In this document: positions 1 through 9,639 of the stretch, piece after piece
Layout of the letters: each line of letters opens with the position of its first letter
Position numbering within the stretch: position 1 is the first letter of the stretch
Origin: Ga0077560 sp046330435
GTDB taxonomy: Bacteria; Actinomycetota; Thermoleophilia; Miltoncostaeales; Miltoncostaeaceae
DNA: 64,000 nucleotides
Reading direction: 5' to 3'
Assembly (NCBI GenBank): GCA_046330435.1
Contig: JAXLST010000015.1
Location: 62,001-126,000, forward strand
Made by a program: the position numbers and the translations under genes
Notes under the pieces: model-generated
What the model was told of the DNA's origin: nothing
What the model saw: the letters and a program-made list of their open reading frames with translations, nothing else
Databases searched by the model: none

Positions 1-1434
1 AACAACCCGCTGAGCCTGCGCCTGGAGATCGAGAGGGAGCTGCGCGCCGGGCGGTTCCCGGCGATCTCGCTGCGCAACGGCGGCACCGCCTTCGAGCTGC
101 ACGTGGTGCTCGCCTACGACGTCACCCAGCCCGGTGCCGATCCGAACCAGTTCGACGTCTGGACCTACGACTCCAACGTGGAGTTCATGGCGAACGAGCG
201 GGACCCCGACGGCGCGACCCACCGGTCGCGCACCGAGGGCAGCCGCCTGCGGGTGAACGCCGACGGCTCATGGAGCCTGCCGAGCAGCAACTACAGCGCC
301 GGCCGCAACAGCCTGGGCAACATCGTCGTGTTCCCCGACCCCACGCGGCCCGCGCGGCCGAGCCTGCCGACCGCACCCGACGTCGCCAGCGACACGTTCG
401 TCTACCTCACCCGCATGGGCAGCACGACCGCCGGCGAGGTGTCGGTGGCCTCGGCCCGGGAGGGGTGGGACCTCACGGGGATCTCCTCCGGCGGCCGGCC
501 CCTGCTGGACGCCGACGGGGAGGCGGGCGTCGCCACGGCCGGCGGCCCGCAGGCCGTCCCATGGGCGCCGGCCACCGGCGCCGGTGACGGCGCCCGCGGC
601 GCGATCATCGTTGGCGACCCCGGGAGCGCCGGGTTCCGCTTCACGGCCACGGGCCGCGGCGCCGCCGGCACCCAGACCATCATCGGCCCCGGCATCGTCG
701 CCCAGGTCGCCGGTGCGGCCCCCGCCGGCGCGGCCGACGAACTCGAGTTCGACCCCCGTGAGGGGGCCCTCACATTCACCCCGGCCTCCGCCGGCAGGCC
801 CACCGAGACGCGCGTGATGGTGCGCGCATCCGACGGTGCGACCCTGTCGGCCGGGCTGGAGGGTTCCACGGGACGCGACGGGACGACGCTCGGCGTCGAT
901 CCCCGGTCGGGAGAGGTCACCGTGGACGCCGGCGCCGGGGGGTCCATGACCGTCCGGCTCGGCACGATGGGCCGGGGCCCGTCCCCGGTCGCGGTGACGA
1001 CGCGCGTCCGGGTGGCGGCCGGCGAACGGCTCAGCCTCCCCGGCTCGGCATGGCGCCGGCTCGCCTCCGGGCGCGTGGCGTTCACCGCCACCGGTCCCCG
1101 CGGAACCCGCCGCGGCACCCTCGCGGTGCGGCGCCTCACCGCGGCCCGCGCCGCGGTGTCCGGGGTGCGGATCCTCCGCGGTCGCCGCCCCACGGCCCTC
1201 GTGACGGTCCGCGCGCCGCGGTCCGCCGCCGTGCAGGTGACCCTCGGCGTCCGCGCCGGCGGCCGCCTGGTGGCCACCACCACCTTCCCGGCGGTCTCCC
1301 CCGGCACCGCCCGCCGGCTGCGCTGGCGCACGCCGGCCCTCGCCGGGCGGGGCCGCCGCCTGGTCGTCCTCGCGACCGCGGTGGACACCCGGTCCGGGGT
1401 CCCCGCCGCGTCCGTCACGTCCGTCACCCGCTGA
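1..1434 (+). CDS. Secreted or surface beta-rich protein, 5' end outside window
   Basis: The reading frame is open from the first base, so the gene begins upstream; 477 codons plus the stop lie in the window. A GTG at 103 is an internal valine, because the 34 codons before it read equally well as protein (a Leu/Arg-rich stretch ending in FELHVV). The visible part is rich in Gly, Ala, Thr and Asp with little charge clustering, as in extracellular beta-sandwich proteins. The last 130 residues are Arg/Val-rich and resemble the repetitive beta C-termini of the next two proteins. No catalytic motif is seen and no family is recognised. It stops 14 bases before the next gene, so the three are probably one transcript. 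Role unknown; surface structure is an inference. Confidence 0.6.
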   Translation, partial: NNPLSLRLEIERELRAGRFPAISLRNGGTAFELHVVLAYDVTQPGADPNQFDVWTYDSNVEFMANERDPDGATHRSRTEGSRLRVNADGSWSLPSSNYSAGRNSLGNIVVFPDPTRPARPSLPTAPDVASDTFVYLTRMGSTTAGEVSVASAREGWDLTGISSGGRPLLDADGEAGVATAGGPQAVPWAPATGAGDGARGAIIVGDPGSAGFRFTATGRGAAGTQTIIGPGIVAQVAGAAPAGAADELEFDPREGALTFTPASAGRPTETRVMVRASDGATLSAGLEGSTGRDGTTLGVDPRSGEVTVDAGAGGSMTVRLGTMGRGPSPVAVTTRVRVAAGERLSLPGSAWRRLASGRVAFTATGPRGTRRGTLAVRRLTAARAAVSGVRILRGRRPTALVTVRAPRSAAVQVTLGVRAGGRLVATTTFPAVSPGTARRLRWRTPALAGRGRRLVVLATAVDTRSGVPAASVTSVTR

Positions 1435-1448
1435 AACCGGAGCCACCA

Positions 1449-2960
1449 GTGAGCCCACGCACCCGTCACTTCCTCGCGGCGGCCGCCCTCGTGACGGCGG
1501 CGCTGCCCGCGGTCGCCGCGGCGGCCCCGACCATCGGCCTCGACAACCTCCCGTCCTACCCCGGCGGCTACGTCCGCGGGCCCGACGTGCCCGTCTACTT
1601 CACCGCGGGCTTCTCGCCCAACGCGCTGTCCCGTGAGGTCGTCGTCACCGCGGGCCCCGCGGGCCAGGCCATCCCCTTCAACGGCAACGGCGGCGGCCAC
1701 GCGACGCTGCGCGGACTCGTCGACGGGGCCGAGTACGACCTCGTCGTGACGGCCCGGCAGCAGGTGTTCACCCCCCTCCTGGTGACGGAGGAGACCCGAA
1801 TCGTGCGCCACATCCGCGTGGACGCGACCCCGCCGTCCCCGGCGTTCGTCACCATCAACGGCGGGAACGGGTACACCAACCGCTTCTCGATCCCGGTGAA
1901 CATCGCCGCGAGCGGCGACCGCCTGAGCGGCACCGTCTCCACCGAGATCCGCCTCTCCCAGAGCGCCTTCGGATCCTGCGACTCCGGGGCGCTCGACGAC
2001 GGCACCGGCTGCTACCCGTTCCCCCGCACCGGCATCTACAACGGGTTCGTCACCCTCGCGCCCGGCCCTGACGGCGTGCGGAAGGTCTGGGTGCGCACGC
2101 GCGACCGGGCCTACGTGTCGTGCCAGTCGCCCGGCCTGGTGTTCTCGAGCTGCGACCCCACGATCAACGGGAACGTCTCCGCCGAGGCCGTGAACCTGCG
2201 CGCGTCGGTGCTGCTGGACACCACCCCGCCGGTCGCGGCGCTCACCACGGCCTCCCCCACGGGTGTCGCGGGAAGCCCCGTGCCGCTCGACGCCACCACC
2301 AGCTCGGACCCCGGCGGGTCGGTGGCGAGCGGGATCGACCCGGCCGGCTTCCGGTGGGACTTCGGCGACGGCGGCGCCGTCCAGACCGGCCGTCCCGCCG
2401 CGGTCACGCACCTCTACCCCGGCCCCGGCACGTACCGCGGCGAGGTACGCACCACCGACCGGGCCGGCAACGCCGGCGCCCTGCGCTTCACGGTCGTGGT
2501 CAACCCGGCGCCCGCCCCCGGCGGGGACCCGGTGCCCACGCCGGATCCCACGCCCGACCCGACGCCCATCCCGCCCGCGACGACCTCCGGCACGGACCCG
2601 GTGCCGCCGCCCGCGAGCCCCGTCGTGCCGCCGGTGACGCGGCCCACGCCGCCGGCGCCGCGCATCCGCGGCCTGGTGTTCGACCCGGACCGCGGCTTCG
2701 TCGTGAACGTCAACCGGGACGGGGTCCTCGCGATGCGCGTGCTGATCGCCGGCACGCGCCGCCAGGTGGCGGTGCGCACCAAGCGCGTCACGGCGGGGCA
2801 GAACGTCATCCCGCTCTGGCGGGGCCTGGTGATCCGCAGCGGGCAGCGGCGCCGCGCCAGCTTCGACGTCGCCGTCCAGCTCAACGTCTCGGGCGTCCGG
2901 ACGCCCGTGCGCCAGATCGGCCTGACCGCCGCGGCCGTCCTGAAGGCGGCGGGCCGATGA
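1449..2960 (+). CDS. Secreted PKD-domain protein
   Basis: The GTG at 1449 is chosen because it directly opens a signal peptide: basic SPRTR, then an Ala/Leu core ending near AVAAAAP. The 503-residue protein has an N-terminal beta region with several Cys that may form disulfides. A PKD-like domain follows at roughly residues 255-350 (PPVAALT through WDFGDGG to a PGTYRGEV/TDRAGN segment). Then comes a Pro/Asp/Thr linker of repeated PTPDP units and a C-terminal beta domain of about 100 residues. PKD domains are extracellular spacers or binding modules in surface proteins. Its stop overlaps an ATG at 2957 and the next gene follows closely. Exported location is well supported; the binding partner is unknown. 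Confidence 0.7.
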   Translation: MSPRTRHFLAAAALVTAALPAVAAAAPTIGLDNLPSYPGGYVRGPDVPVYFTAGFSPNALSREVVVTAGPAGQAIPFNGNGGGHATLRGLVDGAEYDLVVTARQQVFTPLLVTEETRIVRHIRVDATPPSPAFVTINGGNGYTNRFSIPVNIAASGDRLSGTVSTEIRLSQSAFGSCDSGALDDGTGCYPFPRTGIYNGFVTLAPGPDGVRKVWVRTRDRAYVSCQSPGLVFSSCDPTINGNVSAEAVNLRASVLLDTTPPVAALTTASPTGVAGSPVPLDATTSSDPGGSVASGIDPAGFRWDFGDGGAVQTGRPAAVTHLYPGPGTYRGEVRTTDRAGNAGALRFTVVVNPAPAPGGDPVPTPDPTPDPTPIPPATTSGTDPVPPPASPVVPPVTRPTPPAPRIRGLVFDPDRGFVVNVNRDGVLAMRVLIAGTRRQVAVRTKRVTAGQNVIPLWRGLVIRSGQRRRASFDVAVQLNVSGVRTPVRQIGLTAAAVLKAAGR

Positions 2961-3010
2961 CCGCGTCCCCGCACCGCCCCGCGAACCCCACGACGCACGA
3001 GGAGCACGAG

Positions 3011-4359
3011 ATGACCGTTCAGCACGGGACGCCACGACGGGGACCCGCCCGCCGGCGCCGCATGGCGCTGCTCGCCGCGGCCGGCCTGGCCGGCGTCGCG
3101 GTCACGGCCGGGGGCTGCGTGCAGGTCACCGGCGTCAAGCTCGCCCAGCAGGACCTCCTGGGCCAGGGCAGCATCGAGGTGAAGGCCTGCGTTTCCAAGC
3201 AGAACTCCATCGGCTGCCCGTCCGGCGGGAACTCGGGCCTGTTCCCCACGACCGTCGCCGGCGCGCAGTTCCAAGCGCTGGTGGGGATCGAGGTGCCCGA
3301 CGAGATCGTGCTCCCGCAGACCGTGCCCGAGCCGGCCCACGTGCTGGGCTGGTGGGGCGGGACGTACACCCAGAGCCCCGAGTACACCGCGGAGCTCACG
3401 CGACTGCACCCATCGGACCCCGGGCGGCACTGGACCGGCTACATCTCGGACCCGCAGGCCGACTTCACCCCCGGCGGGAACGCCCGGGCGTTCACCCCCT
3501 TCGCGTTCCGGGGCGCGGCGGACGGCACTCCCATGCCCGCCTCCTTCATCGTGCGGACCGTGATCGGCGCGCGCGAGGTGGTGACCGGGATGCCCGGCGT
3601 GGGGGACTTCCCCGCCGGCCGGCCGGTCGCCTGCGAGCCCGCGCAGCTCACGGTGTGCGACGACCAGCTGAGCACCGCCGTGTCGTCCCCGGTGCTCCAC
3701 GATCTCGCCATCCCGCGCCCGGCGCCGGTCACCGCGGCGCGCGGCACGACCGCGGTCGTACCCGTCACCCTCAACTTCTCCGGTCAGGCGGCCCCCGAGT
3801 ACGCGTTCGCCCTCACGGCGACGACGACGCTGTCCGGCACGAGCGCGACCGTCAACGTGCCCACGCTCTCTCCCCCCACCGACAGCACCACCAACGTGAG
3901 CGTCTCCGTGCCGGTGCCGGCCGATGCCGCGCCCGGCAGCTCTACGCTGTGACGCTGACCGCCAAGATCGGCAGCACGGGCGAGTCGCGCTCGGCGACGG
4001 GAACCCTCGTCGTGCCGGCCCCGGCGGGTGTCCCCGCCGGCGGCGTCCTGAGGCCCTCGGTCACGCTGGGTGTCGCCCGCGGCGTGACCGCCCGCGCGGC
4101 CCGGTCCAAGGGACTGCCGATCGTGATCTCCTCCGACACCGCGGGCGCCGCGAGGGTCACGCTCACCCAGATCCGCCGTGTGCGGGTGGGCCCCAGGCGG
4201 TTCTCGTCGCTGCCGGTGCAGATCGTCCGCCGCACCATCACGGTGCGATCGGGGGTCACCCGGCTCCGGATCCGCGGCACCGGACTGCGCCCCGGCCGGG
4301 TCACGGTGGTCCTCGCGGGAACCGGGTTCTCCATCCGGGGGGCGACCATCCTGGGGTGA
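3011..4359 (+). pseudogene. Secreted lipoprotein-like protein, interrupted by one frameshift
   Basis: ATG 3011 follows a GAGG-type ribosome site at 2999-3003; an ATG at 2957 is in frame but lies upstream of the better signal. The N-terminus is Arg-rich (GPARRRR), then hydrophobic, then AGGC, a plausible lipobox. The first frame ends at a TGA at 3950-3952, right after APGSSTL. The next frame continues at once as LYAVTLTA and runs to a clean stop at 4357-4359, giving an Ig-like C-terminal domain similar in style to the two upstream proteins. One missing base near 3941 (GGCAGC-CTCTAC) would restore a single protein of about 449 residues. This is a recent frameshift or a sequencing error. Function is unknown. 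Confidence 0.6.
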
Positions 4360-4542
4360 GACCGGCGCCGTCTCCGTCATCGGCGCCCGTTGCGACGCCG
4401 CTGAGGGAGGGGGTCCGCCGCGGTCCGACGAACGCATGGGCACACACCATCCGAATGGGTGGTGACCGGCGCCGTCGAAACTTCGGAAAATCGCCGTCTG
4501 CGCCTCCACCCACGCCGGAGGCACGACTCAGGAGAACGGTCG

Positions 4543-5868
4543 ATGGCCCGACTCACCGCGATCGGTGGGATGGTCGCCGTGCTCGCCCTCGGCACCCTTG
4601 CGGGCTGCGGCGACTCCGGCACTCCGTCCGCCGGCCTGGCCGAGGCCACGGCGCCCGCCACCGTCGCCGCCGACGCGCCGGCGTCCGCGACGCTGAACCT
4701 CGACGCCGCGCAGCCCGTGCCGTTGAAGGGCGCCCCCGCCGAGTTCGAGCCGTACCTGCGGTTCGTCCTCGACAACCTCGACGCGTACTGGAAGCCGGTC
4801 GTCGGAGACGACTACGTGGCGCCGACGCTCGACGTGTACACCGGATCGCGGGACTGCGGGGCCTCCACGGTCACCGTCGCATCGGGTCCGGTCTACTGCC
4901 CCCGGGACCGGACGATCCTGTACCCGGCTGAGTGGCCCTCGCGGCGCGGTGTCGCGTTCCCGGACGAGGACTTCCAGTACGCGGTCGTGCTCGCCCACGA
5001 GTTCGGCCACCACCTGCAGACCATCGCGCCCGACCGCACGGGTCTGCAGCTTCAGCCGATCCTCACCCCCGAGGGCAGCAACATCGCGAGCATCCGGGAG
5101 GAACTGCAGGCCGATTGCTACGCGGGCATCTGGTCGGGGCAGCTCAACCGTGAGCGGAAGCTGGACCTCAACGACGCCAAGGAGGCCATCCTCTCGACCG
5201 GGCGGGCCGGCGACGATGTAAGGGGCATCCCGGGCCGCAAGTGGGGGCACGGCAGCGCACGCGACCGCATCGCGTGGTTCGCGGAGGGTTGGAACAACGG
5301 CACGCGCGCGGCCTGCGACACCAGCACCGCCGAGGTCACGACGACGGCGCCCACGGAGTCGACCGGCACCGACGAGGCGACCGAGACCGCACCCGCCGTC
5401 ACGGCGCCGACGACGACCGCCGCCCCGGACGACGGCGACCTGCCGTTCACGTCCGCCGGTCTCATCGAGGCGTTCAAGGCGAGGACCGGTATCGAGCTGG
5501 CGGTCACCGAGAGCGATGAGGACCGGACGGTCCTCGGTCCCGCGGACGCCGCGGCCACGGCGGAGCGCACCGGCGAGTTCGCGATCATCGTCGCCCGCAC
5601 ACCCGCGGCGCTCGCGCGCCTGAGCATCGACCCGCTCACCGGCGAATCCCTGGTGGCCGACGACAACGGCATCGCCTGGATCGACACGACCGATGCCCGG
5701 GGATGTCCCGTGCTGATCGCCGTGCGCCGGTACGCGAACGCCGTGCTGCTCTGGAACGTCCCGTCCTCGTGCGTCAACCCGAACCCCATCCCGCAGGCCG
5801 TGGACGAGCGGTTCGGGTTCCTGGACACGACCATGCTCGCCATCAGGGACGAGGCGACGGGCGGCTGA
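4543..5868 (+). CDS. Lipoprotein neutral zinc metallopeptidase (YpfJ/Zn_peptidase-like)
   Basis: ATG 4543 has GGAG at 4531-4534. The N-terminus is a lipoprotein signal with lipobox LAGC and Cys22, so the 441-residue protein should be anchored outside the membrane. The catalytic motif HEFGHH spans residues 152-157, with a second conserved block EELQADCYAGIW near 186-197 that likely gives the third zinc ligand. This pair of motifs is typical of the putative neutral zinc metallopeptidase family. A Thr/Glu/Ala-rich linker (about residues 260-305) leads to a C-terminal domain of about 130 residues of unknown function, not usual in the short family members. Substrate unknown. A broken gene with the same motifs lies at 12073-12888. 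Confidence 0.82.
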   Translation: MARLTAIGGMVAVLALGTLAGCGDSGTPSAGLAEATAPATVAADAPASATLNLDAAQPVPLKGAPAEFEPYLRFVLDNLDAYWKPVVGDDYVAPTLDVYTGSRDCGASTVTVASGPVYCPRDRTILYPAEWPSRRGVAFPDEDFQYAVVLAHEFGHHLQTIAPDRTGLQLQPILTPEGSNIASIREELQADCYAGIWSGQLNRERKLDLNDAKEAILSTGRAGDDVRGIPGRKWGHGSARDRIAWFAEGWNNGTRAACDTSTAEVTTTAPTESTGTDEATETAPAVTAPTTTAAPDDGDLPFTSAGLIEAFKARTGIELAVTESDEDRTVLGPADAAATAERTGEFAIIVARTPAALARLSIDPLTGESLVADDNGIAWIDTTDARGCPVLIAVRRYANAVLLWNVPSSCVNPNPIPQAVDERFGFLDTTMLAIRDEATGG

Positions 5869-6005
5869 CGGACGGGGGCGGCGGGAGCGCCAGGAGTGGC
5901 GACGAACACCCAGGCCACCGAGCCCGCCCCACCACCTCCCTGCAACGGCGGGCGCACCGCGGCGTCGGCGCCGGAGCATCACGCGGGCACCGGGCTGCTC
6001 CAGGC

Positions 6006-8011
6006 ATGGCGGCGGACTGGGTGAAGCTTCCTCGCGCGGCCCTTGGCATCGCCGCGTTCGCGCTCGCCGTGCAGGGCGCACGGGGGCTAGTTCGACCGGG
6101 TCTCCGAGGACTCCACATCTTCACCAGCGGCTTCCAGGCCCGCCGGAGGACAGCCAGCGGCTCACCCTGCGGTGGCCCGGGTCCTGGGGCCGCTCGTCGC
6201 CCTGGGCGACCCTTCGAGGTCGTCGGCGCCCCTCGTCGGCCGCATCACCGCGGCGCGCGCGCCGCACGGATGCGCGGCCGCATTGTGGTGGCCGGACTCG
6301 GGATGAAGGGCTCCCGGGCGGCGCGCGCCTTCGTGCCGCGGGCAACCGGGTCGTCGCCCTCGATCGAACCCGGCGCCGCATCGAGGCGCCCGCGGCGCGC
6401 GCGCTCGTGCTCCGCCGACGCCGTCACCTCGGGCCCGCTGCTCGACCGGGCCCGCGATCATCTGCGCCTGCAGCCCGACGGCGTGAACGAGCGCATCGCC
6501 GAGGCGGCGCTCGCCCGCAGGGCCCCGGACGGCCCGCCGCTGGAGGCCTGGGTCCACGTTTGGAGCCGAGCTCGGCGCGAATCCTGCGCTCGGCGAACCG
6601 GGACCCGCGCCTCGGTACTTCGCGTCCACGAGGTGTGGGCACGCCGGATCACCGCGGCGCTCCCGCCACGCACCCCGGCACGGGCGAGCAAGCGCGCCTG
6701 GTGGTCGTGGGCGGCTCCCGCCTCGCCCAGGCGCTCCTGGCGCTCGTCGCCCGTGAGTGGCACGCCGACGCGCGCGCCGCGGACAGCCGGGACCGGCTCC
6801 ACCTCACCCTCGTCGCGCAGGACGCGGCGGCGCTGTGCGAGGAACTGGTGCGCCGGCACCCGGCGCTGCCGCGCCACACCGATCTGGAACCCGTTGCCAC
6901 CGGCCCGGAGGGGCAGGCGGCCGAGCTGGTCTCCGTGCTCAGCGCCCCGGGGCGGCCCGTGGGGGCGGTCGTCCTGACCGGCGACGCGGATGAGGCCGTG
7001 CTCGCGTCGGCGCGAATCGCCGCCGACCGCCTCGACGGCACCGGCATCCCCGTCGTCGCCGCCGTCGGAGACGAATGGGCGCACGGATGCGCCACCCGTG
7101 AGCACGTCGTGGTGGTGCACCCGTGGGGCGACGATGCCGACCCCGCCGCACTGCTCGACGGCCTGCTCGCCGAGGCCGGGGGCCGGGCGATCCACGACGC
7201 GTACCGGGCCGCCGACGGCTCCGCCGCACGCGCCTGGGACGACCTGCCGGAATGGGCGCGGGCGTCGAGCCGCGCGCAGTACGCGGCGATCCCCGCGCAT
7301 CTCGCGGCCGTGTGGCTGCGCCCCGCGCCGCTGAGGGACTGGGATGCGCCGGTTCCGGTGCCGTCCGTTGACGGGATCGAGGTCCTCGCGCGGCTCGAGC
7401 ACGGCCGGTGGTGCCGCGAGCGGCGGGATTCGGGCTGGAGGCCGGGCGCCGAGCGCGACGACGCCGAGCGCGTCCACCCGTCGCTCGTCCCCTGGGCGTC
7501 GCTGCCGGAGGAGCAGCGTGAGGTGGACCGGACATTCGCCAGGGCGTGGCCGGGGCTGCTCGCCCGGGCGGGGATGGGGCTGGAGTACGTCCCGGCCCGC
7601 GCGGCGATCGCACGTGCCGTGGCCGACCTGCGCGCGACGGACGGCGAGCGGATCGACCCGGCGACCGCGAGCCGGCGGAGCCTGGCGTTCGTGGACGGGA
7701 TCCCCGCGAAGCTGCTGACCCTCGACCTGGCCGTCGCCCCGGCGGGCGCCGGCGTCCCGCTGCGCGAGCTCACCCCCGCGGAGGTCGAGGCCCTCGCGGC
7801 GGAGGAGCACGCGCGGTGGGCCCGGGAACGCCGGGACGAGGGCTGGGAGGCCGGCCCTCGGTCCGATGCGGACCTGCGGCACCCGGACCTCGTGGACTGG
7901 GCCGACCTGCCGGAGCGCCGGAGGGAGATCGACCGGGAGCTCGTGCGGGCCGTGCCGCGTCTCCTGGGCGGCGCGGGTGTCCGGGTCGTCCCGGCCGGGG
8001 AGCGGGCGTGA
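6006..8011 (+). pseudogene. Membrane TrkA_N protein with two RyR domains, N-terminal half frameshifted
   Basis: The 3' part (about 6700-8011) is one intact frame. It holds a second Rossmann-like segment (VVVGGSRLAQALL) and two ryanodine-receptor-type (RyR) domains at about 7378-7590 and 7768-7977. The RyR cores are LEHGRWCRERRDSGW and EEHARWARERRDEGW, each followed by HP-L-V-W-LPE. The 5' part can be followed only by switching frames. An ATG at 6006 opens a hydrophobic helix. A helix-like piece VARVLGPLVALG follows near 6175, and a TrkA_N-type nucleotide-binding start (GRIVVAGLGMKGSRAAR) near 6270. Later pieces are NRVVALDR, DGVNERIAEAALARR and ANRDPRL. The order helix, TrkA_N, second Rossmann, RyR matches the downstream paralogue. 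In the TrkA_N family this fold binds NAD(H) or similar nucleotides. The stop overlaps the next start (GTGA). Confidence 0.68.
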
Positions 8012-9639
8012 CCGCCGCCGCACGCGCCTGGTCGCGTCACCGGTGGGCGGTGATCGCCGTCGCGGTCGTCACCACCGTCACGCTCGGCTTGGTGGGGTAC
8101 GACGGCCGCTGGCAGGACCGCGTGTTCGCCAGTCTGCGCCTCCTCGCCGGGGCGTTCGACGCCAACCTCGCGCCCGAGCCCACGCCGCCCCTGCTCGACA
8201 TCGCCCGCTTCCTGGGCCTCGCCGTGTCCCTGATCGTGGTCGCGACCACGGTGGCGGCCGTCCTCGCCCGCCGCACCGAGGAGCTCCGGGCGTCGGCGTC
8301 CCGCGGGCACGTGGTGGTCTGCGGCGCGGGGGACCTGGGGTCCGCGCTCGTGCGGGGCTTCGCAGCGTCCGGGCGGCGCGTCGTCGTGGTCGAGCGCGAC
8401 CCCATCGCGGCGGAGGCCCTGTCTCGGCTGGGTCCCGGCGTGCTGGCCGTGATGGGCGACGCGGGCGACCCCGCCACCCTCCGGCGCGCCGCCGCGCACC
8501 GTGCCCGCACCGTGGTCTGCGCATGCGGCACCGACACGCAGAACCTCCGGGCGGCCGAGGCCGCGGGAGCGGTGGGCACCGGCCGCGGTCCGCGCCCCGC
8601 TCTGCTGGTCGCGGTCGAGGACCCCGAGATCTCAATGTTGTTCCGGCGGCCCGGCCTGGAGGTGCGCGGCGCGCCGGTCGAGCTGTTCAGCGTCTACGAG
8701 CGCGCGGCGCGGACCCTGCTCGCGCCTCCAGGCGAGCCGGATCCCGCGCGGGACCTGCTGCTGATCGGGGACGGGCGCCTCGCCCAGGCACTCGTGGTGC
8801 GGGCCGCCCGCGGCGCGGGACACGGCGCGCGCGGCCCGGACGGGCACCCGCCGCTGATCACCGTGGCGGGACCGCACGCCACCCGCGTGGCCCGGGCGCT
8901 CTGCGACCGCGCCCCCTTCATCCGTGAGGCCTGCGCGCTGGAGCCGGCCGACGTCGACCCGCCGTCCGCGACCGAAATGCTCCGTGACCTCGCCGGCCGG
9001 CACGACGCGGTCGTCATCTGCCTGGCCGACGAGAGTGACGGCCTGAAGGTGGCGGCGGCGCTCGCCGACACCGGCACGCCGATCCTGCTGAGGGGACCGG
9101 ACGGCGGACGGGGCCTCCACGATCTGATGCCGCCCCATCTCGCCGCCGCGGTGCGGCCGTTCACCGTCGTGGGGGCCGCCTCGTCCGGCCTCGCCGCCGG
9201 GCAGACGGTCGTCGAGCAACTGGCCGAGGCCGTGCACGAGCTCCACCGGCGCGGTACCCCCGGCGAACCGTCGTGGGAACTGGCCGCGGAACGGCTGAAG
9301 GAGTCCAGCCGCGAGCACGCCCGGGCCATGGAACGACACCTGCGCGCAGCCGGACTGGGCATCGGCTCGCAGGTCGCCCTGGCGAGCCAGCGGCGCCTCT
9401 CCCCCACAGAGGTCGACGCCCTGGCCGAGCTCGAGCACGAGCGATGGCGCGCGGCCCGACATCCCGGTGCCGGGGCATCGAGATTCGACCGCCCCTGGGC
9501 GCTGCTGGACGACGACGGACGCGAGACGACACGGCGGCTTGTGCGCGGGTGGCCGGCGGTCCTGGAGTCCGCGGGCCTGCAGCTGGAGGAGCTCGCCGCC
9601 GCCGACCCCACCCCGCCACGACCCGGGAGGAACCGATGA
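8008..9639 (+). CDS. Membrane TrkA_N protein with C-terminal RyR-like domain
   Basis: GTG 8008 overlaps the previous stop. The 543-residue protein has two membrane helices (about residues 11-30 and 57-80). A TrkA_N Rossmann domain begins at HVVVCGAGDLGSALV (about residue 99), with an acidic end to strand 2 (VVVVERDP) as in NAD-binding forms and a GDAGDP loop. A second Rossmann-like unit begins at LLLIGDGRLAQAL. The last ~70 residues (LSPTEVDALAELEHERWRAA onward) match the start of the RyR domains next door but are shorter and lack the RERRD-GW core. Bacterial RyR/TrkA_N proteins have been placed by comparative genomics among nucleotide-based signalling and conflict systems (Burroughs, Aravind and colleagues). 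Here I infer a membrane nucleotide sensor. Unlike its neighbours this gene is intact. Confidence 0.75.
   Translation: MTAAARAWSRHRWAVIAVAVVTTVTLGLVGYDGRWQDRVFASLRLLAGAFDANLAPEPTPPLLDIARFLGLAVSLIVVATTVAAVLARRTEELRASASRGHVVVCGAGDLGSALVRGFAASGRRVVVVERDPIAAEALSRLGPGVLAVMGDAGDPATLRRAAAHRARTVVCACGTDTQNLRAAEAAGAVGTGRGPRPALLVAVEDPEISMLFRRPGLEVRGAPVELFSVYERAARTLLAPPGEPDPARDLLLIGDGRLAQALVVRAARGAGHGARGPDGHPPLITVAGPHATRVARALCDRAPFIREACALEPADVDPPSATEMLRDLAGRHDAVVICLADESDGLKVAAALADTGTPILLRGPDGGRGLHDLMPPHLAAAVRPFTVVGAASSGLAAGQTVVEQLAEAVHELHRRGTPGEPSWELAAERLKESSREHARAMERHLRAAGLGIGSQVALASQRRLSPTEVDALAELEHERWRAARHPGAGASRFDRPWALLDDDGRETTRRLVRGWPAVLESAGLQLEELAAADPTPPRPGRNR

Noticed and set aside
103..105. GTG as the start of the first gene
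   Set aside because: The frame continues without a stop to base 1 with sensible protein sequence, so the gene is cut by the window edge.
402..3035. Very long open frame on the minus strand opposite the secreted protein genes
   Set aside because: GC-rich codon bias opens antisense frames; the translation is Arg/Gly/Ala-rich with no domain, and the plus-strand genes have signal peptides and a PKD domain.
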